Below are positions 59,201-63,424 of a DNA stretch of 64,000 nucleotides, piece after piece. This DNA comes from Triplophysa rosa. Its lineage: Eukaryota > Chordata > Actinopteri > Cypriniformes > Nemacheilidae. Location of the stretch: assembly GCF_024868665.1 (NCBI RefSeq), contig NC_079890.1, forward strand, positions 3,689,750-3,753,749. Direction: 5' to 3'. Within the stretch, counting starts at the first letter, position 1. Every line of letters begins with the position of its first letter. The translations under genes and the position numbers were made by a program. The notes under the pieces were generated by a model. The model ran no database searches, was not told where the DNA came from, and was given only the letters and a program-made list of their open reading frames with translations.

Positions 59201-59998
59201 CACGGTTCTCACTGCACAACCCGACAACGCTAAAACCCAAACCGCCTGATGCCGGTTTCAGCAGGTCAACGTGAGTCACGTACCGACCCTACAAACACAC
59301 ACACTCAGATAATAAACCGTCATATAAATGAGCCGTTGGTTGCATTTCGCAACCTCACTGCTAGATGCCGCTAAAATCGCCACATTGCTCCTTTAAAACT
59401 TATTTTTCGATTAACGACTGCAAGTAAACAACTGTAATTGCCATCTGAATGCAAATAAAGTGCTTTACTATTTTTCCTGTAAGATGGAATTTCGTTTTTA
59501 ACAATAATTGTATTTAAACATTAAAAATACTACTGTGACTAAAGGGCTTACACATACTGGTCGATTAACCATTTCAGAGACATCAAAAATAAGCAAAACA
59601 GTTATGTTAGGGCACAGACCTTACACTGGGTCTAATAAATTTGTTTAGCTCTGTACATCTGGGATGACACAAGGTTGAGTAACTTATGAGAGAAACCTCA
59701 TTTTTGGGAGAACTATTCCTTTAATAGACTTTGACAATCCCATTAATAAATTCTGTTAATTGGTTACTGTTACCAGGTAGGTTGTACCAATCACCTCCGA
59801 AGGAAAACTTGGGGACCCCGAAATCCATCCGAGAGCGTGACTCAACTGGATTCGACTGACTAAGCGAGTGAGTGATCGGTGCGTTACCTGAGCCATTGAA
59901 CGAATGATGTGTTCGAATTCTTCAGGTGAAGGCTGCACGTTGAGCTGAGCGGAAAAACCATCATGGCTGCCTTTCAGATCGGACTTAATATAAAGAGC
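21087..59998 (-). CDS. mpdz: multiple PDZ domain protein MUPP1 (41 exons in window; 5' end outside)
   Basis: MUPP1 is a cytosolic scaffold at tight junctions, synapses and apical membranes; each PDZ domain binds the C-terminus of a partner. Forty-one exons on the minus strand were joined by splice sites and phase, 5,425 coding bases or about 1,808 residues plus stop. PDZ domains 1-8 and 10-13 are recognisable in order, with linkers. They match the mammalian protein domain by domain, as in [16 protein letters not shown] before PDZ7 and the C-terminal [10 protein letters not shown]. The first exon here lies between L27 and PDZ1, so L27 and the start codon lie beyond position 64000. Two deviations: PDZ9 is absent between exons 27 and 30, and exon 25 (PDZ8) is frame-broken. 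PATJ, the paralogue, is excluded by the domain count and linkers. Exon numbers below count from the first exon in this window. Confidence 0.96.
21308..21431 (-). CDS. mpdz: mpdz exon 40: start of PDZ13
   Basis: Acceptor ATCCTTCAG and donor AAG|GTAGCA. It completes a split Gly codon, then [20 protein letters not shown]; the carboxylate-binding loop is GLGF. Confidence 0.95.
21511..21599 (-). CDS. mpdz: mpdz exon 39: PDZ12-PDZ13 linker
   Basis: Acceptor CTGTAG, donor GG|GTCTGT (weak after GT). Encodes [10 protein letters not shown] to [10 protein letters not shown], like the mammalian linker ending SSIFQDDLG. Confidence 0.92.
21676..21780 (-). CDS. mpdz: mpdz exon 38: end of PDZ12
   Basis: Acceptor TGTTAG, donor CAG|GTACAC, phase 0-0. 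Encodes [20 protein letters not shown] and the last strand of PDZ12. Confidence 0.95.
21849..21971 (-). CDS. mpdz: mpdz exon 37: core of PDZ12
   Basis: Acceptor TATCAG, donor CAG|GTAACA, phase 0-0. Encodes [20 protein letters not shown]; the binding loop is SLGI. Confidence 0.95.
22237..22975. mobile_element. cluster of 'ATTAATCG' family elements
   Basis: At least four starts of the same family (AGGGC-GTCAAACG-TTAATCG) occur at 22237, 22522, about 22833 and about 22917. The first copies run to the shared interior with TTATTATGCACAGTAC; later ones are truncated. The block lies in the intron between mpdz exons 36 and 37. It looks like repeated insertion or local duplication. Confidence 0.8.
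23362..23399 (-). CDS. mpdz: mpdz exon 36: first strand of PDZ12
   Basis: A 38-base exon with acceptor CTGGCAG and donor AAG|GTGACT. Encodes [12 protein letters not shown], aligned with RTVEMKK of mammals. Confidence 0.88.
23501..23558 (-). CDS. mpdz: mpdz exon 35: PDZ11-PDZ12 linker
   Basis: Acceptor GTGCAG, donor C|GTAAGA. Encodes [19 protein letters not shown]. It is poorly conserved, but phase and splice sites fit. Confidence 0.82.
23634..23720 (-). CDS. mpdz: mpdz exon 34: end of PDZ11
   Basis: Acceptor TTATCAG, donor CAG|GTCAGA, phase 0-0. Encodes [20 protein letters not shown], matching mammalian EVGRIKAGPFHSERRPSQSS. Confidence 0.92.
23803..23950 (-). CDS. mpdz: mpdz exon 33: core of PDZ11
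   Basis: Acceptor GCTCTCAG, donor AAG|GTGAAT. Encodes [20 protein letters not shown] and [15 protein letters not shown]. Confidence 0.95.
24036..24229 (-). CDS. mpdz: mpdz exon 32: end of PDZ10, start of PDZ11
   Basis: Acceptor CCGGGCAG, donor CG|GTACAC. Encodes [20 protein letters not shown], then [17 protein letters not shown], which begins PDZ11 with an SLGL loop. Confidence 0.95.
24306..24389 (-). CDS. mpdz: mpdz exon 31: middle of PDZ10
   Basis: Acceptor TGTTCAG, donor GAG|GTGAAT, phase 0-0. Encodes [20 protein letters not shown] and WAGDQILE. Confidence 0.95.
24450..25420. repeat. A-rich degenerate repeat in mpdz intron
   Basis: Nearly a kilobase of A-rich sequence with recurring AACTAAA(T)TAAAATGGAAATAAA-like words and TTGCAGTAAGTTTCAGTTGAAGCAA echoes, which suggests an old tandem or poly(A)-derived repeat. 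A similar short tract is at 28220-28460. No coding signal. Confidence 0.6.
25510..25655 (-). CDS. mpdz: mpdz exon 30: start of PDZ10
   Basis: Acceptor GGTCACAG, donor CTG|GTAAAT. Encodes [20 protein letters not shown], then [20 protein letters not shown]. The loop is GMGL where mammals have GLGL. Confidence 0.94.
25756..25852 (-). CDS. mpdz: mpdz exon 29: linker before PDZ10
   Basis: Acceptor CACCTCCTAG, donor A|GTAAGT. Encodes a Ser/Pro-rich linker ending [10 protein letters not shown]; the mammalian linker ends EPESIRNTSR. The acceptor is the nearest in-frame one. Confidence 0.82.
26159..26251 (-). CDS. mpdz: mpdz exon 28: linker where PDZ9 is expected
   Basis: Acceptor GGATGACAG, donor AGG|GTACGA, phase 0-0. 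Encodes an acidic linker starting [20 protein letters not shown] with no PDZ features. With exon 27 upstream and exon 29 downstream it leaves no room for PDZ9. Confidence 0.75.
26348..26411 (-). CDS. mpdz: mpdz exon 27: tail after PDZ8
   Basis: Acceptor TGCTTCAG, donor GAG|GTAAAC. Encodes [20 protein letters not shown], matching mammalian NKDAVNQMAV after PDZ8. Confidence 0.9.
26495..26586 (-). CDS. mpdz: mpdz exon 26: end of PDZ8
   Basis: Acceptor CGTCACAG, donor CG|GTATGT. Encodes [20 protein letters not shown], then KVKIIFIR, the last helix and strand of PDZ8. Confidence 0.94.
26750..27230. mobile_element. hAT-type MITE, 'CAGTGTTGGGTAA' family, copy 1
   Basis: Ends CAGTGTTGGGTAAGTTACT and AACTAGTTACACCCAACACTG. 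Flanking 8-mers do not match well, unlike copy 2 at 45943-46433. A disrupted third copy spans 49898-51533. Confidence 0.82.
27269..27454 (-). CDS. mpdz: mpdz exon 25: start of PDZ8, frame-broken
   Basis: Splice sites look usable (acceptor AGAGAAG after a GT run; donor GAG|GTGAGA) and the flanking exons are normal. The piece is clearly PDZ8: [10 protein letters not shown], then [10 protein letters not shown] in a second frame, DVFVVG in a third, GIDP back in the first, SGAAGR in the third and DELLE in the first. The opening (KMIR, then RYGRLPGQ) also needs two more bases. The exon length is 2 bases short of keeping phase. Matches scattered over three frames argue for consensus errors or very recent decay. 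The GT/CA microsatellite beside the acceptor makes error plausible. Confidence 0.85.
27461..27546 (+). repeat. (CA)n microsatellite
   Basis: About 85 bases of near-perfect CA with a few G interruptions at the right. It lies 6 bases upstream of mpdz exon 25, so on the minus strand it is a GT run in the place of the polypyrimidine tract. Confidence 0.97.
27821..27977 (-). CDS. mpdz: mpdz exon 24: linker before PDZ8
   Basis: Acceptor GATAACAG, donor A|GTGAGT. Encodes [17 protein letters not shown] to [13 protein letters not shown]; mammals have KEDEFGYSW at the same place. Confidence 0.88.
28677..29055. mobile_element. Tc1-like MITE
   Basis: Ends ACAGCCGTGGAAAAAATTAAGAGAC and GTCTCTTAATTATTTTCCGTGGCTGTG are inverted; the left flank has TA. 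No transposase remains. It lies in the intron between mpdz exons 23 and 24. Confidence 0.75.
29232..29271 (+). repeat. (GA)n microsatellite
   Basis: Twenty GA units in an mpdz intron. Confidence 0.95.
29681..29743. repeat. perfect 27-bp inverted repeat (hairpin)
   Basis: TGGAGTAAGACAATGGCTGC plus GTCCGAA (29681-29707) is perfectly complementary to 29717-29743, with a 9-base loop. GGCTGCGTCCGAA-type sequence resembles common fish transposon ends, so these may be two facing termini of a deleted element. Confidence 0.9.
30477..30527 (-). CDS. mpdz: mpdz exon 23: short linker after PDZ7
   Basis: A 51-base exon, acceptor ATTGGTAG, donor AAG|GTGAGT, phase 0-0. Encodes [17 protein letters not shown], an acidic linker. 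It could be optional, since skipping it keeps frame. Confidence 0.75.
30792..31112. mobile_element. 'AGTTCACCC' element, copy 1
   Basis: Begins TTAAAGGGACAGTTCACCCA and ends with the inverted GGTGAGTAAATGATGACAGAATTTTTTAA. This inverted-repeat family is abundant in cyprinid genomes. Other copies: 33101-33430, 36970-37200, 62999-63424. Confidence 0.85.
31112..31878. mobile_element. MITE 'GGCCTGTTCACACCAA' containing a hAT insertion
   Basis: The left end TTTAAGGCCTGTTCACACCAA and the right end TTGGTGTGAATGCACCTTTA are inverted. The hAT element 31187-31638 lies inside and is younger. Confidence 0.65.
31187..31638 (-). mobile_element. non-autonomous hAT-type element, copy 3 of 3 (inverted)
   Basis: Inverted copy of 724-1169, ending GGTGAATCGTTACATCCCTA. 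Perfect 8-bp duplication TAACTTTA (31179-31186 and 31639-31646). Its left terminus is shortened or degraded (CTTTACGTTCACTCAG). Confidence 0.88.
32001..32443. mobile_element. MITE 'GGGTTGCGCCAACAAGG'
   Basis: Ends GGGTTGCGCCAACAAGGATTA and ATCCTCGTTGGTGCAACCC are inverted. The interior repeats TCTAGATTAA-like words. Family not recognised; no clear duplication. Confidence 0.72.
32803..32913 (-). CDS. mpdz: mpdz exon 22: end of PDZ7
   Basis: Acceptor GTGACAG. Encodes [20 protein letters not shown], then [15 protein letters not shown]. Donor AAA|GTCAGT is the in-phase choice but weak. Confidence 0.9.
33101..33430. mobile_element. 'AGTTCACCC' element, copy 2
   Basis: Inverted ends TTAAAGGGATAGTTCACCCA and GGGGTGAACTATCACTTTAA. 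Between mpdz exons 21 and 22. Confidence 0.87.
33491..33668 (-). CDS. mpdz: mpdz exon 21: core of PDZ7
   Basis: Acceptor GTGTTCAG, donor GAG|GTACAC. Encodes [20 protein letters not shown] and [17 protein letters not shown]; the binding loop is SLGI. Confidence 0.95.
33778..33873 (-). CDS. mpdz: mpdz exon 20: linker before PDZ7
   Basis: Donor AG|GTGAGT. The phase-correct acceptor is TTTAG directly after a GT run. Encodes [20 protein letters not shown] to NLPRR, a highly conserved MUPP1 linker. A second acceptor 14 bases inside would break phase. Confidence 0.9.
33968..34063 (-). CDS. mpdz: mpdz exon 19: tail after PDZ6
   Basis: Acceptor TTTGCAG, donor CA|GTATGT. Encodes [20 protein letters not shown] to SNTR, matching mammalian ITYVPAEHLEEFK. 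Confidence 0.92.
34064..36666. other. mpdz intron 18, mostly unassigned
   Basis: No exon-like stretch is seen. A partial copy of the GAAGAGTTTGGTTCC MITE lies near 35542-35660; 35150-35460 is very AT-rich. Confidence 0.45.
36667..36865 (-). CDS. mpdz: mpdz exon 18: core and end of PDZ6
   Basis: Acceptor TGATACAG, donor GG|GTGAGT. Encodes [20 protein letters not shown] to [20 protein letters not shown]. Confidence 0.95.
36970..37200. mobile_element. 'AGTTCACCC' element, copy 3 (right end lost)
   Basis: Begins TTAAAGGGACAGTTCACCCA; the interior matches the other copies (GTCAATAGTGCCCCAGAA), but the expected inverted right end is missing. Confidence 0.75.
37600..37745 (-). mobile_element. tRNA-derived SINE, minus strand
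   Basis: On the minus strand the head carries a tRNA-like B box (GGTTGTGGGTTCGATCCC) and the tail ends AAGCGTCTGCCAAATGT. Related copies: 43782-43930, 50226-50358 and a tail fragment at 46716-46765. Derived repeat, not a working tRNA gene. Confidence 0.8.
37954..40825. mobile_element. 2.9-kb THAP-bearing DNA transposon remnant
   Basis: Ends CAGGGCCGGCCC and GGGCCGGCCCTG, with a perfect 8-bp duplication CTCACCAC (37946-37953 and 40826-40833). Inside, plus strand, 38238-38369 starts [20 protein letters not shown], the first part of a THAP zinc-finger DNA-binding domain, then soon ends. A minus-strand piece near 40050 (VCSRHFSDG) resembles the later part of a THAP domain. THAP domains occur in P-element-like transposases, which also make 8-bp duplications; hAT ancestry is the alternative. 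No intact transposase. Confidence 0.78.
38238..38369 (+). pseudogene. truncated THAP domain in transposon
   Basis: The first 30 or so residues match the start of THAP domains (paired cysteines, basic stretch, SFYHI) and then run to an early stop. The remaining C2CH ligands are not found in this frame. It belongs to the 37954-40825 element, in the intron before mpdz exon 18. Confidence 0.65.
41994..42105 (-). CDS. mpdz: mpdz exon 17: linker and start of PDZ6
   Basis: Acceptor TTTTCCTCAG, donor G|GTATGA. Encodes [20 protein letters not shown], then [15 protein letters not shown], the first strand and SLG-M loop of PDZ6. Confidence 0.93.
42125..42285. repeat. tandem 'ACCAGC' minisatellite
   Basis: Several imperfect units of GACCAGCTTAAACCAGCACAT, ending AACCAGCATGCTGGTTTTTT. 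It begins 20 bases upstream of mpdz exon 17, in its intron. Confidence 0.82.
42609..42938 (-). CDS. mpdz: mpdz exon 16: long PDZ5-PDZ6 linker
   Basis: A 330-base exon, acceptor CTCACCCAG, donor AAG|GTAAAG, phase 0-0. Encodes a low-conservation linker ([20 protein letters not shown] to HGDQDLQK), acidic and probably disordered, in place of the long mammalian PDZ5-PDZ6 linker. Confidence 0.88.
43735..44100. mobile_element. 'ATTAATCG' element with a SINE inside
   Basis: Ends TAGGGCTGTCAAACGATTAATCG and CGCGATTAATTGTTTGACAGCCCC. A tRNA-derived SINE (43782-43930) is inserted near the left end. Confidence 0.82.
43782..43930 (+). mobile_element. tRNA-derived SINE, plus strand
   Basis: The head reads CCTGTAGCTCAGTGGTTAGA (A box) and GGTCATGGGTTTGATC (B box), followed by an unrelated body ending GTAAGTCACTTTGGATAAAAG. 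Not a functional tRNA: no 3' half that folds as an acceptor stem. Confidence 0.8.
44368..44523 (-). CDS. mpdz: mpdz exon 15: linker after PDZ5
   Basis: Acceptor ATCTGCAG, donor AAG|GTACAG, phase 0-0. Encodes [20 protein letters not shown] to [12 protein letters not shown] and STPK; the mammalian linker has TQASILSLHGSSC. Confidence 0.9.
45550..45759 (-). CDS. mpdz: mpdz exon 14: core and end of PDZ5
   Basis: Acceptor TGTACAG, donor CCT|GTAAGC. Encodes [20 protein letters not shown] to [10 protein letters not shown], with [14 protein letters not shown]. Confidence 0.96.
45943..46433. mobile_element. hAT-type MITE, 'CAGTGTTGGGTAA' family, copy 2
   Basis: Ends CAGTGTTGGGTAAGTTACT and AACTAGTTACGCCCAACACTG, with a perfect 8-bp duplication TATATAAT (45935-45942 and 46434-46441). 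This copy sets the family boundaries. Confidence 0.92.
46492..46665 (-). CDS. mpdz: mpdz exon 13: linker and start of PDZ5
   Basis: Acceptor GTGTGAAG (unusual, after a GT-rich stretch), donor CAG|GTGAGA. Encodes [20 protein letters not shown] to [20 protein letters not shown]; the loop is GLGF. Confidence 0.92.
47046..47213 (-). CDS. mpdz: mpdz exon 12: end of PDZ4
   Basis: Acceptor GCGTAAG, donor CAG|GTCAAT. Encodes [31 protein letters not shown] and a short linker ending KPALQ. Confidence 0.94.
47295..47441 (-). CDS. mpdz: mpdz exon 11: start of PDZ4
   Basis: Acceptor CTTGCAG, donor GAG|GTAAAA. Encodes [20 protein letters not shown] to SGDELLE; the loop is GLGI. Confidence 0.96.
47690..47775 (-). 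CDS. mpdz: mpdz exon 10: linker before PDZ4
   Basis: Acceptor CTCACTCAG, donor ATT|GTGAGT. Encodes [20 protein letters not shown] and RGICDDVI, a helical stretch matched by mammalian ALLTKWQRIMGINYEIV. Confidence 0.92.
47847..47939 (-). CDS. mpdz: mpdz exon 9: PDZ3-PDZ4 linker
   Basis: Acceptor TGTGTAG, donor G|GTAAGA. Encodes [20 protein letters not shown] to TPERQD, proline-rich and poorly conserved. Confidence 0.85.
48068..48278 (-). CDS. mpdz: mpdz exon 8: end of PDZ3
   Basis: Acceptor CGTGCAG, donor G|GTATCG. Encodes [29 protein letters not shown] and linker. Confidence 0.95.
48534..49835. mobile_element. Tc1/mariner-like element with double terminal repeats
   Basis: Outer ends CAGTTGGGGACAAAAATATT and AATATTTTTGTCCCCAACTG flanked by TA on both sides (48532-48533, 49836-49837). 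About 200 bp inside each end is a second motif, CACTGGCCACAATTATTAGCCCC on the left and GGGGGCTAATAATTGTGGCCTGAGTG on the right, the IR/DR layout of some Tc1 elements. The middle has only degenerate sequence, probably a decayed transposase on the minus strand. Confidence 0.88.
49898..51533. mobile_element. disrupted third copy of the 'CAGTGTTGGGTAA' MITE
   Basis: The left part (from 49898), a middle part (about 50359-50465) and the right end (51487-51533, ending CACCCAACACTG) match copies at 26750 and 45943. It is split by a SINE (50226-50358) and a further block of about 1 kb (50466-51486), probably another transposon. Confidence 0.75.
50226..50358 (-). mobile_element. tRNA-derived SINE, minus strand
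   Basis: Shares ACATTTGGCAGACGCTTTTA-TCCAAAGCGACTTACATTGC and the inverted tRNA-like head (ACCACTGAGCTACA) with the copy at 37600-37745. Confidence 0.8.
51988..52076 (-). CDS. mpdz: mpdz exon 7: middle of PDZ3
   Basis: Acceptor TCTCGCAG, donor GCT|GTGAGT. Completes a Glu codon, then [20 protein letters not shown] and GDQIIA. Confidence 0.95.
52417..52519 (-). CDS. mpdz: mpdz exon 6: start of PDZ3
   Basis: Acceptor GCGATCAG, donor G|GTGAGC. Encodes [34 protein letters not shown]; the loop is GLGI. Confidence 0.95.
52856..53044 (-). CDS. mpdz: mpdz exon 5: end of PDZ2
   Basis: Acceptor TGCTTTCAG, donor CCG|GTATAC. Encodes [20 protein letters not shown] and [12 protein letters not shown] with a linker to TVTEQP. 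Confidence 0.95.
53260..53545. mobile_element. 'AGACGTCTATTTGA' MITE, partial copy
   Basis: Shares ATAGCACACATACATCTGG-AGACGTCTATTTGA with the better copy at 55215-55571 and repeats AGATGT/AGACGT words throughout. The right end is unclear. Confidence 0.55.
54473..55013. mobile_element. MITE 'TTAAAGGGGTCATATGAC'
   Basis: The left end TTAAAGGGGTCATATGAC and the right end CCATACGACCCCTTTAA are inverted. No transposase. The 94-codon minus-strand open frame inside has no recognised similarity. Confidence 0.72.
55181..56632. mobile_element. hAT-type element 'CAGAGGTGGGT'
   Basis: Ends CAGAGGTGGGTGGTAACG and CTACTCTACCCACCTCTG, with a perfect 8-bp duplication GCTACGCG (55173-55180 and 56633-56640). 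A palindromic MITE (55215-55571) is nested at its left. The right end repeats TACTTTTACTTGAGTA-type words. Confidence 0.9.
55215..55571. mobile_element. nested palindromic MITE 'ATCTGGTTTACGTCTATTTGACGTCT'
   Basis: Nearly symmetrical: ATCTGGTTTACGTCTATTTG at the left and CAAATAGACGTAAACCAGAT at the right, with AGACGT/ACGTCT words throughout. Inside the hAT-type element 55181-56632. Confidence 0.8.
57158..57773 (+). mobile_element. long terminal repeat (616 bp) of an LTR retrotransposon
   Basis: Starts TGTCACGG and ends CGTGACA, so it has TG...CA ends with a 7-bp inverted repeat. A TATA box (CTATATATACCC) lies near 57377 and AATAAA near 57701, in the order expected of U3-R-U5. A gag-like fragment follows. 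No second LTR is seen before mpdz exon 4. Confidence 0.82.
57774..58380 (+). pseudogene. broken gag-like fragment after the LTR
   Basis: From ATG 57807 the sequence encodes [20 protein letters not shown], then the frame shifts to one reading [20 protein letters not shown] and a Pro/Ala-rich tail. This resembles the start of a Ty3/gypsy-type gag. One undetermined base (N) lies at 58273. Truncated and frame-shifted, so not functional. Confidence 0.6.
58580..58708 (-). CDS. mpdz: mpdz exon 4: start of PDZ2
   Basis: Acceptor GTCTTTTCAG, donor CAG|GTGAGT, phase 0-0. Encodes [20 protein letters not shown] and [15 protein letters not shown]; the loop is GLGF. Confidence 0.97.
58828..59041 (-). CDS. 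mpdz: mpdz exon 3: end of PDZ1 and linker
   Basis: Acceptor CATTTTAG. Encodes [20 protein letters not shown] to [20 protein letters not shown] and LSAHSSA. Donor GCG|GTGCGA is weak but the only one in phase. Confidence 0.94.
59149..59288 (-). CDS. mpdz: mpdz exon 2: start of PDZ1
   Basis: Acceptor GTTTGTAG, donor AG|GTTAGG. Encodes [20 protein letters not shown] and [19 protein letters not shown]; the loop is GLGF. Confidence 0.95.
59888..59998 (-). CDS. mpdz: mpdz exon 1 in window: segment before PDZ1
   Basis: Acceptor CTCTCTCAG, donor CAG|GTAACG, phase 0-0. Encodes [20 protein letters not shown] to [12 protein letters not shown]; mammals have CDEFDQLIKNMAQ before PDZ1. Upstream exons with the L27 domain are not found up to 64000. 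Confidence 0.92.
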
Positions 59999-61631
59999 CT
60001 GAGAGAGACAAAGAGATAAAGTGAAGGTGTAGCTTTATACAGTTTGCCAAATGAATAAATGTACAATGTTATTAAAACGGTCCGCATTCACGTGGTTTTG
60101 GGAAAATTGAAAACGCTTTATACATGCCACGCCAGTAAATGGCAATGTTACTTTGTAAAGAAATATGAACGTGCATAACATCACCGTTTTCACAGATTAA
60201 AGTCCTGTGAACTTCAGTATTCTGACGTATTTCTGAGTGAAACAGCGTATGACAAAATAGTGGGCGTGGCAGCTGTTTTCCACTGCAAATTAATTGGATG
60301 TATAAAAACAAGAGTTTCATTTTAAAATGGAACTGGCTGCAGACTGATCGTCGGAGGGGAGGAGTTAACAAATGTTCTGCCCACTCCCTCGGACTGAGGT
60401 TTTCACAGAAGGATCACCACTAGAGGGCAGAAGCGCATTTTCAGATTTTGATGAAGAATTATTAGGGCACACACATAAAAAAATAATGACCCACACAGAT
60501 TAATTTATTTACAATAAGCACTACAATATTCCATAAAAAAGGAATAGTCATTTTTTATTTCATGGTGACTTTAATGTTTTTGTAGTTTACACAGAGATGA
60601 TAACAGTATCGTTTTCAAAAGTTTGCATTTTCAGGCCTCCAAGACACCATTGTTATTTTAATTGAACAACTAAAATGCAAAAGTGTTCAGTTTTAGTTAA
60701 AAACGGCGTCGTCCATATCTTTTGTCCCTATATCGCCATCTCTGTTTGAACAATGAAATTGCAGGTTTCTTTAGGTCCTTTTTTTTAACGTGAGTTAAGG
60801 TCGTACTCAAAATGAACAAAAACTGACTGCGGCTTTAAATAAGACATTAAGGTTATTCTTTACCGAACTTTTTTCTTTAACTAAATGTTTTTGTTTGGTT
60901 CACAGATTGATTTAGTAAATGAACACTATACATATGCTAAACCATGTAATAAAAGCAAGGAAAGCAACAACATTTTTTATAGTTTTTTGTGAAGCTTTAA
61001 TAGATCCATACAGTCACTACAGGTTTGGCCTTGCTGTTGTATTAACCTCCGGTTATACAGGGTACTCATAAGAACGATACACCAAACTAGCACAATAAGC
61101 TTATTTATCTCAATTTACTAATTTAATAAAAACACATCTGCTGTTTTGGTCGAGTCAAAACGACACAGGTTGCATACAGGCCTCCTGTGGATAAAAGAGC
61201 CCGTTTCAATTTACTGTTGTAAACATTAATGTTCATAAACGTCTCCCAGAGGCCCTTGAGATTAGGAGCCGTGGTCTCGGCTGCACTAAGCCATAAACTC
61301 TGAGAGAGCCTGTATGTGTTACCGTGTTAGTCTACCCGTCTAAGAGGATTAGGCCTTCAGTTCGGTGGAGTACCACATTTCAGAAATTACTTCCGCTCCA
61401 CTTCACACATGTACTTACCTCTCTCTCTCTTTCCCCCTGCCCAGTCTCTTTCGCTTTGTATTTCATCATTCTGGTTACCATAGTAACAAAAACAAAGCCA
61501 GACCCACTTGTTGGCATAAACAAGCTCTGCAGTTTTATGTCGGGAGAGAAAGCTCGGTTTGGGTTATCAGTGGGGTCCGGTAGGACAATCGTAACGGACC
61601 GTCTTTATATATACAGTTACAGTACACACTT

Positions 61632-61909
61632 TAGAAGGGGTTCATCAGGCACCAGTTGAATTACTCTACTATAGAGAAGGAAACTTTGGCGTTACTGATG
61701 GCTTTACAGTATTTCGATGTCTATCTGAGTTCAAGTAATTGGCCTATTTTTGGGTTTACGGATCATAACCCTTTAGTGTTTCTAGCTCGTATGCACAACC
61801 AGAATCAGCGTTTGATGCGCTGGGCTTTGATCGTTCAGGGTTATAACTTAGTGATTAAACACAAGAAAGGTTCTGAGAACATAATTGCTGATGCTTTGAC
61901 AAGAGCCTA
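61632..61909 (+). pseudogene. RNaseH end of a Ty3/gypsy-type pol
   Basis: Encodes HQLNYSTIEKETLALLMALQ, then FGFTDHNPLVFL, RLMRWALIVQGYNLVIKHKK and ADALTRA before TAG. These are RNaseH motifs of Ty3/gypsy-type retrotransposons: the E of YSTIEKE, the catalytic TDH, and the ending that normally leads to integrase. The 5' part of pol is missing and no integrase follows; the polypurine tract and LTR begin within about 80 bases. Confidence 0.85.
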
Positions 61910-61981
61910 GGGAAATGAAGATTTGGTGCGAGGATAGTTAAAAACTATATGCTTGAAGTTTAATTCATATAGTTTTATCTT

Positions 61982-61992
61982 AAGGGGGAGAG
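61982..61992 (+). promoter_or_regulatory. polypurine tract of the retroelement
   Basis: AAGGGGGAGAG directly precedes TGTTACG, the presumed LTR start. Purine-rich tracts there prime plus-strand DNA synthesis in LTR retrotransposons. Confidence 0.7.
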
Positions 61993-62076
61993 TGTTACGT
62001 TCCACGTGTGTGTGTGTGTGTATTGTTCTTTCTTTTATCTCTCCCTTTTTGCTCTTGTGTGTGTGTGTGTGTGTGC

Positions 62077-62144
<68 letters not shown>

Positions 62145-62440
62145 CTTTACGCTGTGTCTAGGTTCGTGCTCATTGGCTGGCTCGACTGCCACTCATCGTT
62201 CTGAAGGCATACCGTTATGCCAATCCGCTGGAGGGATGTAAATGCCACGAGTTCTCTGCGTTCTTCCTGTGTGTTTGCCGTTTATGATTATTGACGCCTG
62301 TAAGGTGTTTTGTTTGTAATGGTTTCATTGATCTTTGAGTCGTGATGCCTCGAGAATATGTCGACTTGCTTGCTTATTGTAAACCCGTGTTATGCTGTAT
62401 TAAAGCCTGTGTAATAGGTGTACTAGCTCCAGGTTTCACA
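61993..62440 (+). mobile_element. 3' LTR of the Ty3/gypsy-type fragment (right end uncertain)
   Basis: Begins TGTTACGTTCCACG after the polypurine tract. Contains the GT microsatellite and ATTAAA near 62399. I could not fix the CA end; TTTCACA at about 62439 is one possibility, but the LTR may run further. Confidence 0.5.
62056..62142 (+). repeat. (GT)n microsatellite
   Basis: About 85 bases of GT with one GCTGTGC interruption near 62076, inside the presumed LTR. Confidence 0.95.
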
Positions 62441-62998
62441 AAGTCAATTTCAACACCATGGATGCATATCATTTTGTTATTAGAGATTGTCGTTTTACGT
62501 TTTATACATCCTCGTTTCTAAGTCTTTGTAGACTTTATTTAAGACAGTTTTGTTAGTATAGTCTTTTGAGTGACCTGTCTCCCTCGTATGTTTGTTTCTT
62601 TAGGTAGTGTAGTTAGGTTCGGCGTCGTATACGCTGAAGACTTCGGTTTTGTTTCTGCATTTTCTTTTGTTAGTGCCGTTTACTTGTGCCGTTTAAGAGA
62701 TTAAGAAAAAGCGATTTAACATATGCAGGTTTCGTCTGGGAGTTCGTATGGGATTTTGAAGAGTATGCGTATGCAAGGAAAGCAGCACATAAATGGTTTG
62801 AGAATAAATGTAAACTCAGACGAGTGGCACTCGAGGGCCCATGTAAATACAGTCACTGTTGCAGTATTATAGTTACATACGTATATTTAACATTGGAGGT
62901 TTAAACAAACCTAAGTATTACATTTCTGGCATGTAATCAAAGTATTACACTTTGAAGTGCAATTCCAAGTATAAAACTGTGACGTGTTATGGTGTGCA

Positions 62999-63067
62999 TT
63001 AAAGGGATAGTTCACCCAAAAATGAATATTCTGTCTTCATTTACTCAACCTCAGGTTGTTTCAAACC

Positions 63068-63098
<31 letters not shown>

Positions 63099-63424
63099 TT
63101 CTTTGTTCTGTTGCACACAAAGAAAGAACTGAAAATTGCTAATATTCTTCCAAATATCCAAGACATCATCCACTACCATTGTAGAAAAAAATAATTGTAT
63201 TTTTTTGTTCTGTTTAACACAAAATGAGATCATTTGAAGAATTTAGGAAAAACCATTTAATTTTTTCCTATTATGGTAGTCAATGAAGTCCCATAACTGA
63301 AAATTTCAAACATTCTTCCAAATATCCTTCAGTGTTCATCAGAACGAAGTATTTTATACAGGTATGAAATGACATGAGGGTAAGTAAATAACAAAATTTT
63401 CATATTTGAGTGAACTTTCACCTT
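62999..63424. mobile_element. 'AGTTCACCC' element, copy 4
   Basis: Begins TTAAAGGGATAGTTCACCCA; the right end TGAGTGAACTTTCACCTTA is degraded. It holds a short TA microsatellite (63070-63100). Confidence 0.8.

Noticed and set aside
21087..59998. Identity as patj (inadl) rather than mpdz
   Set aside because: The linkers ([34 protein letters not shown]), domain order and C-terminus match MUPP1.
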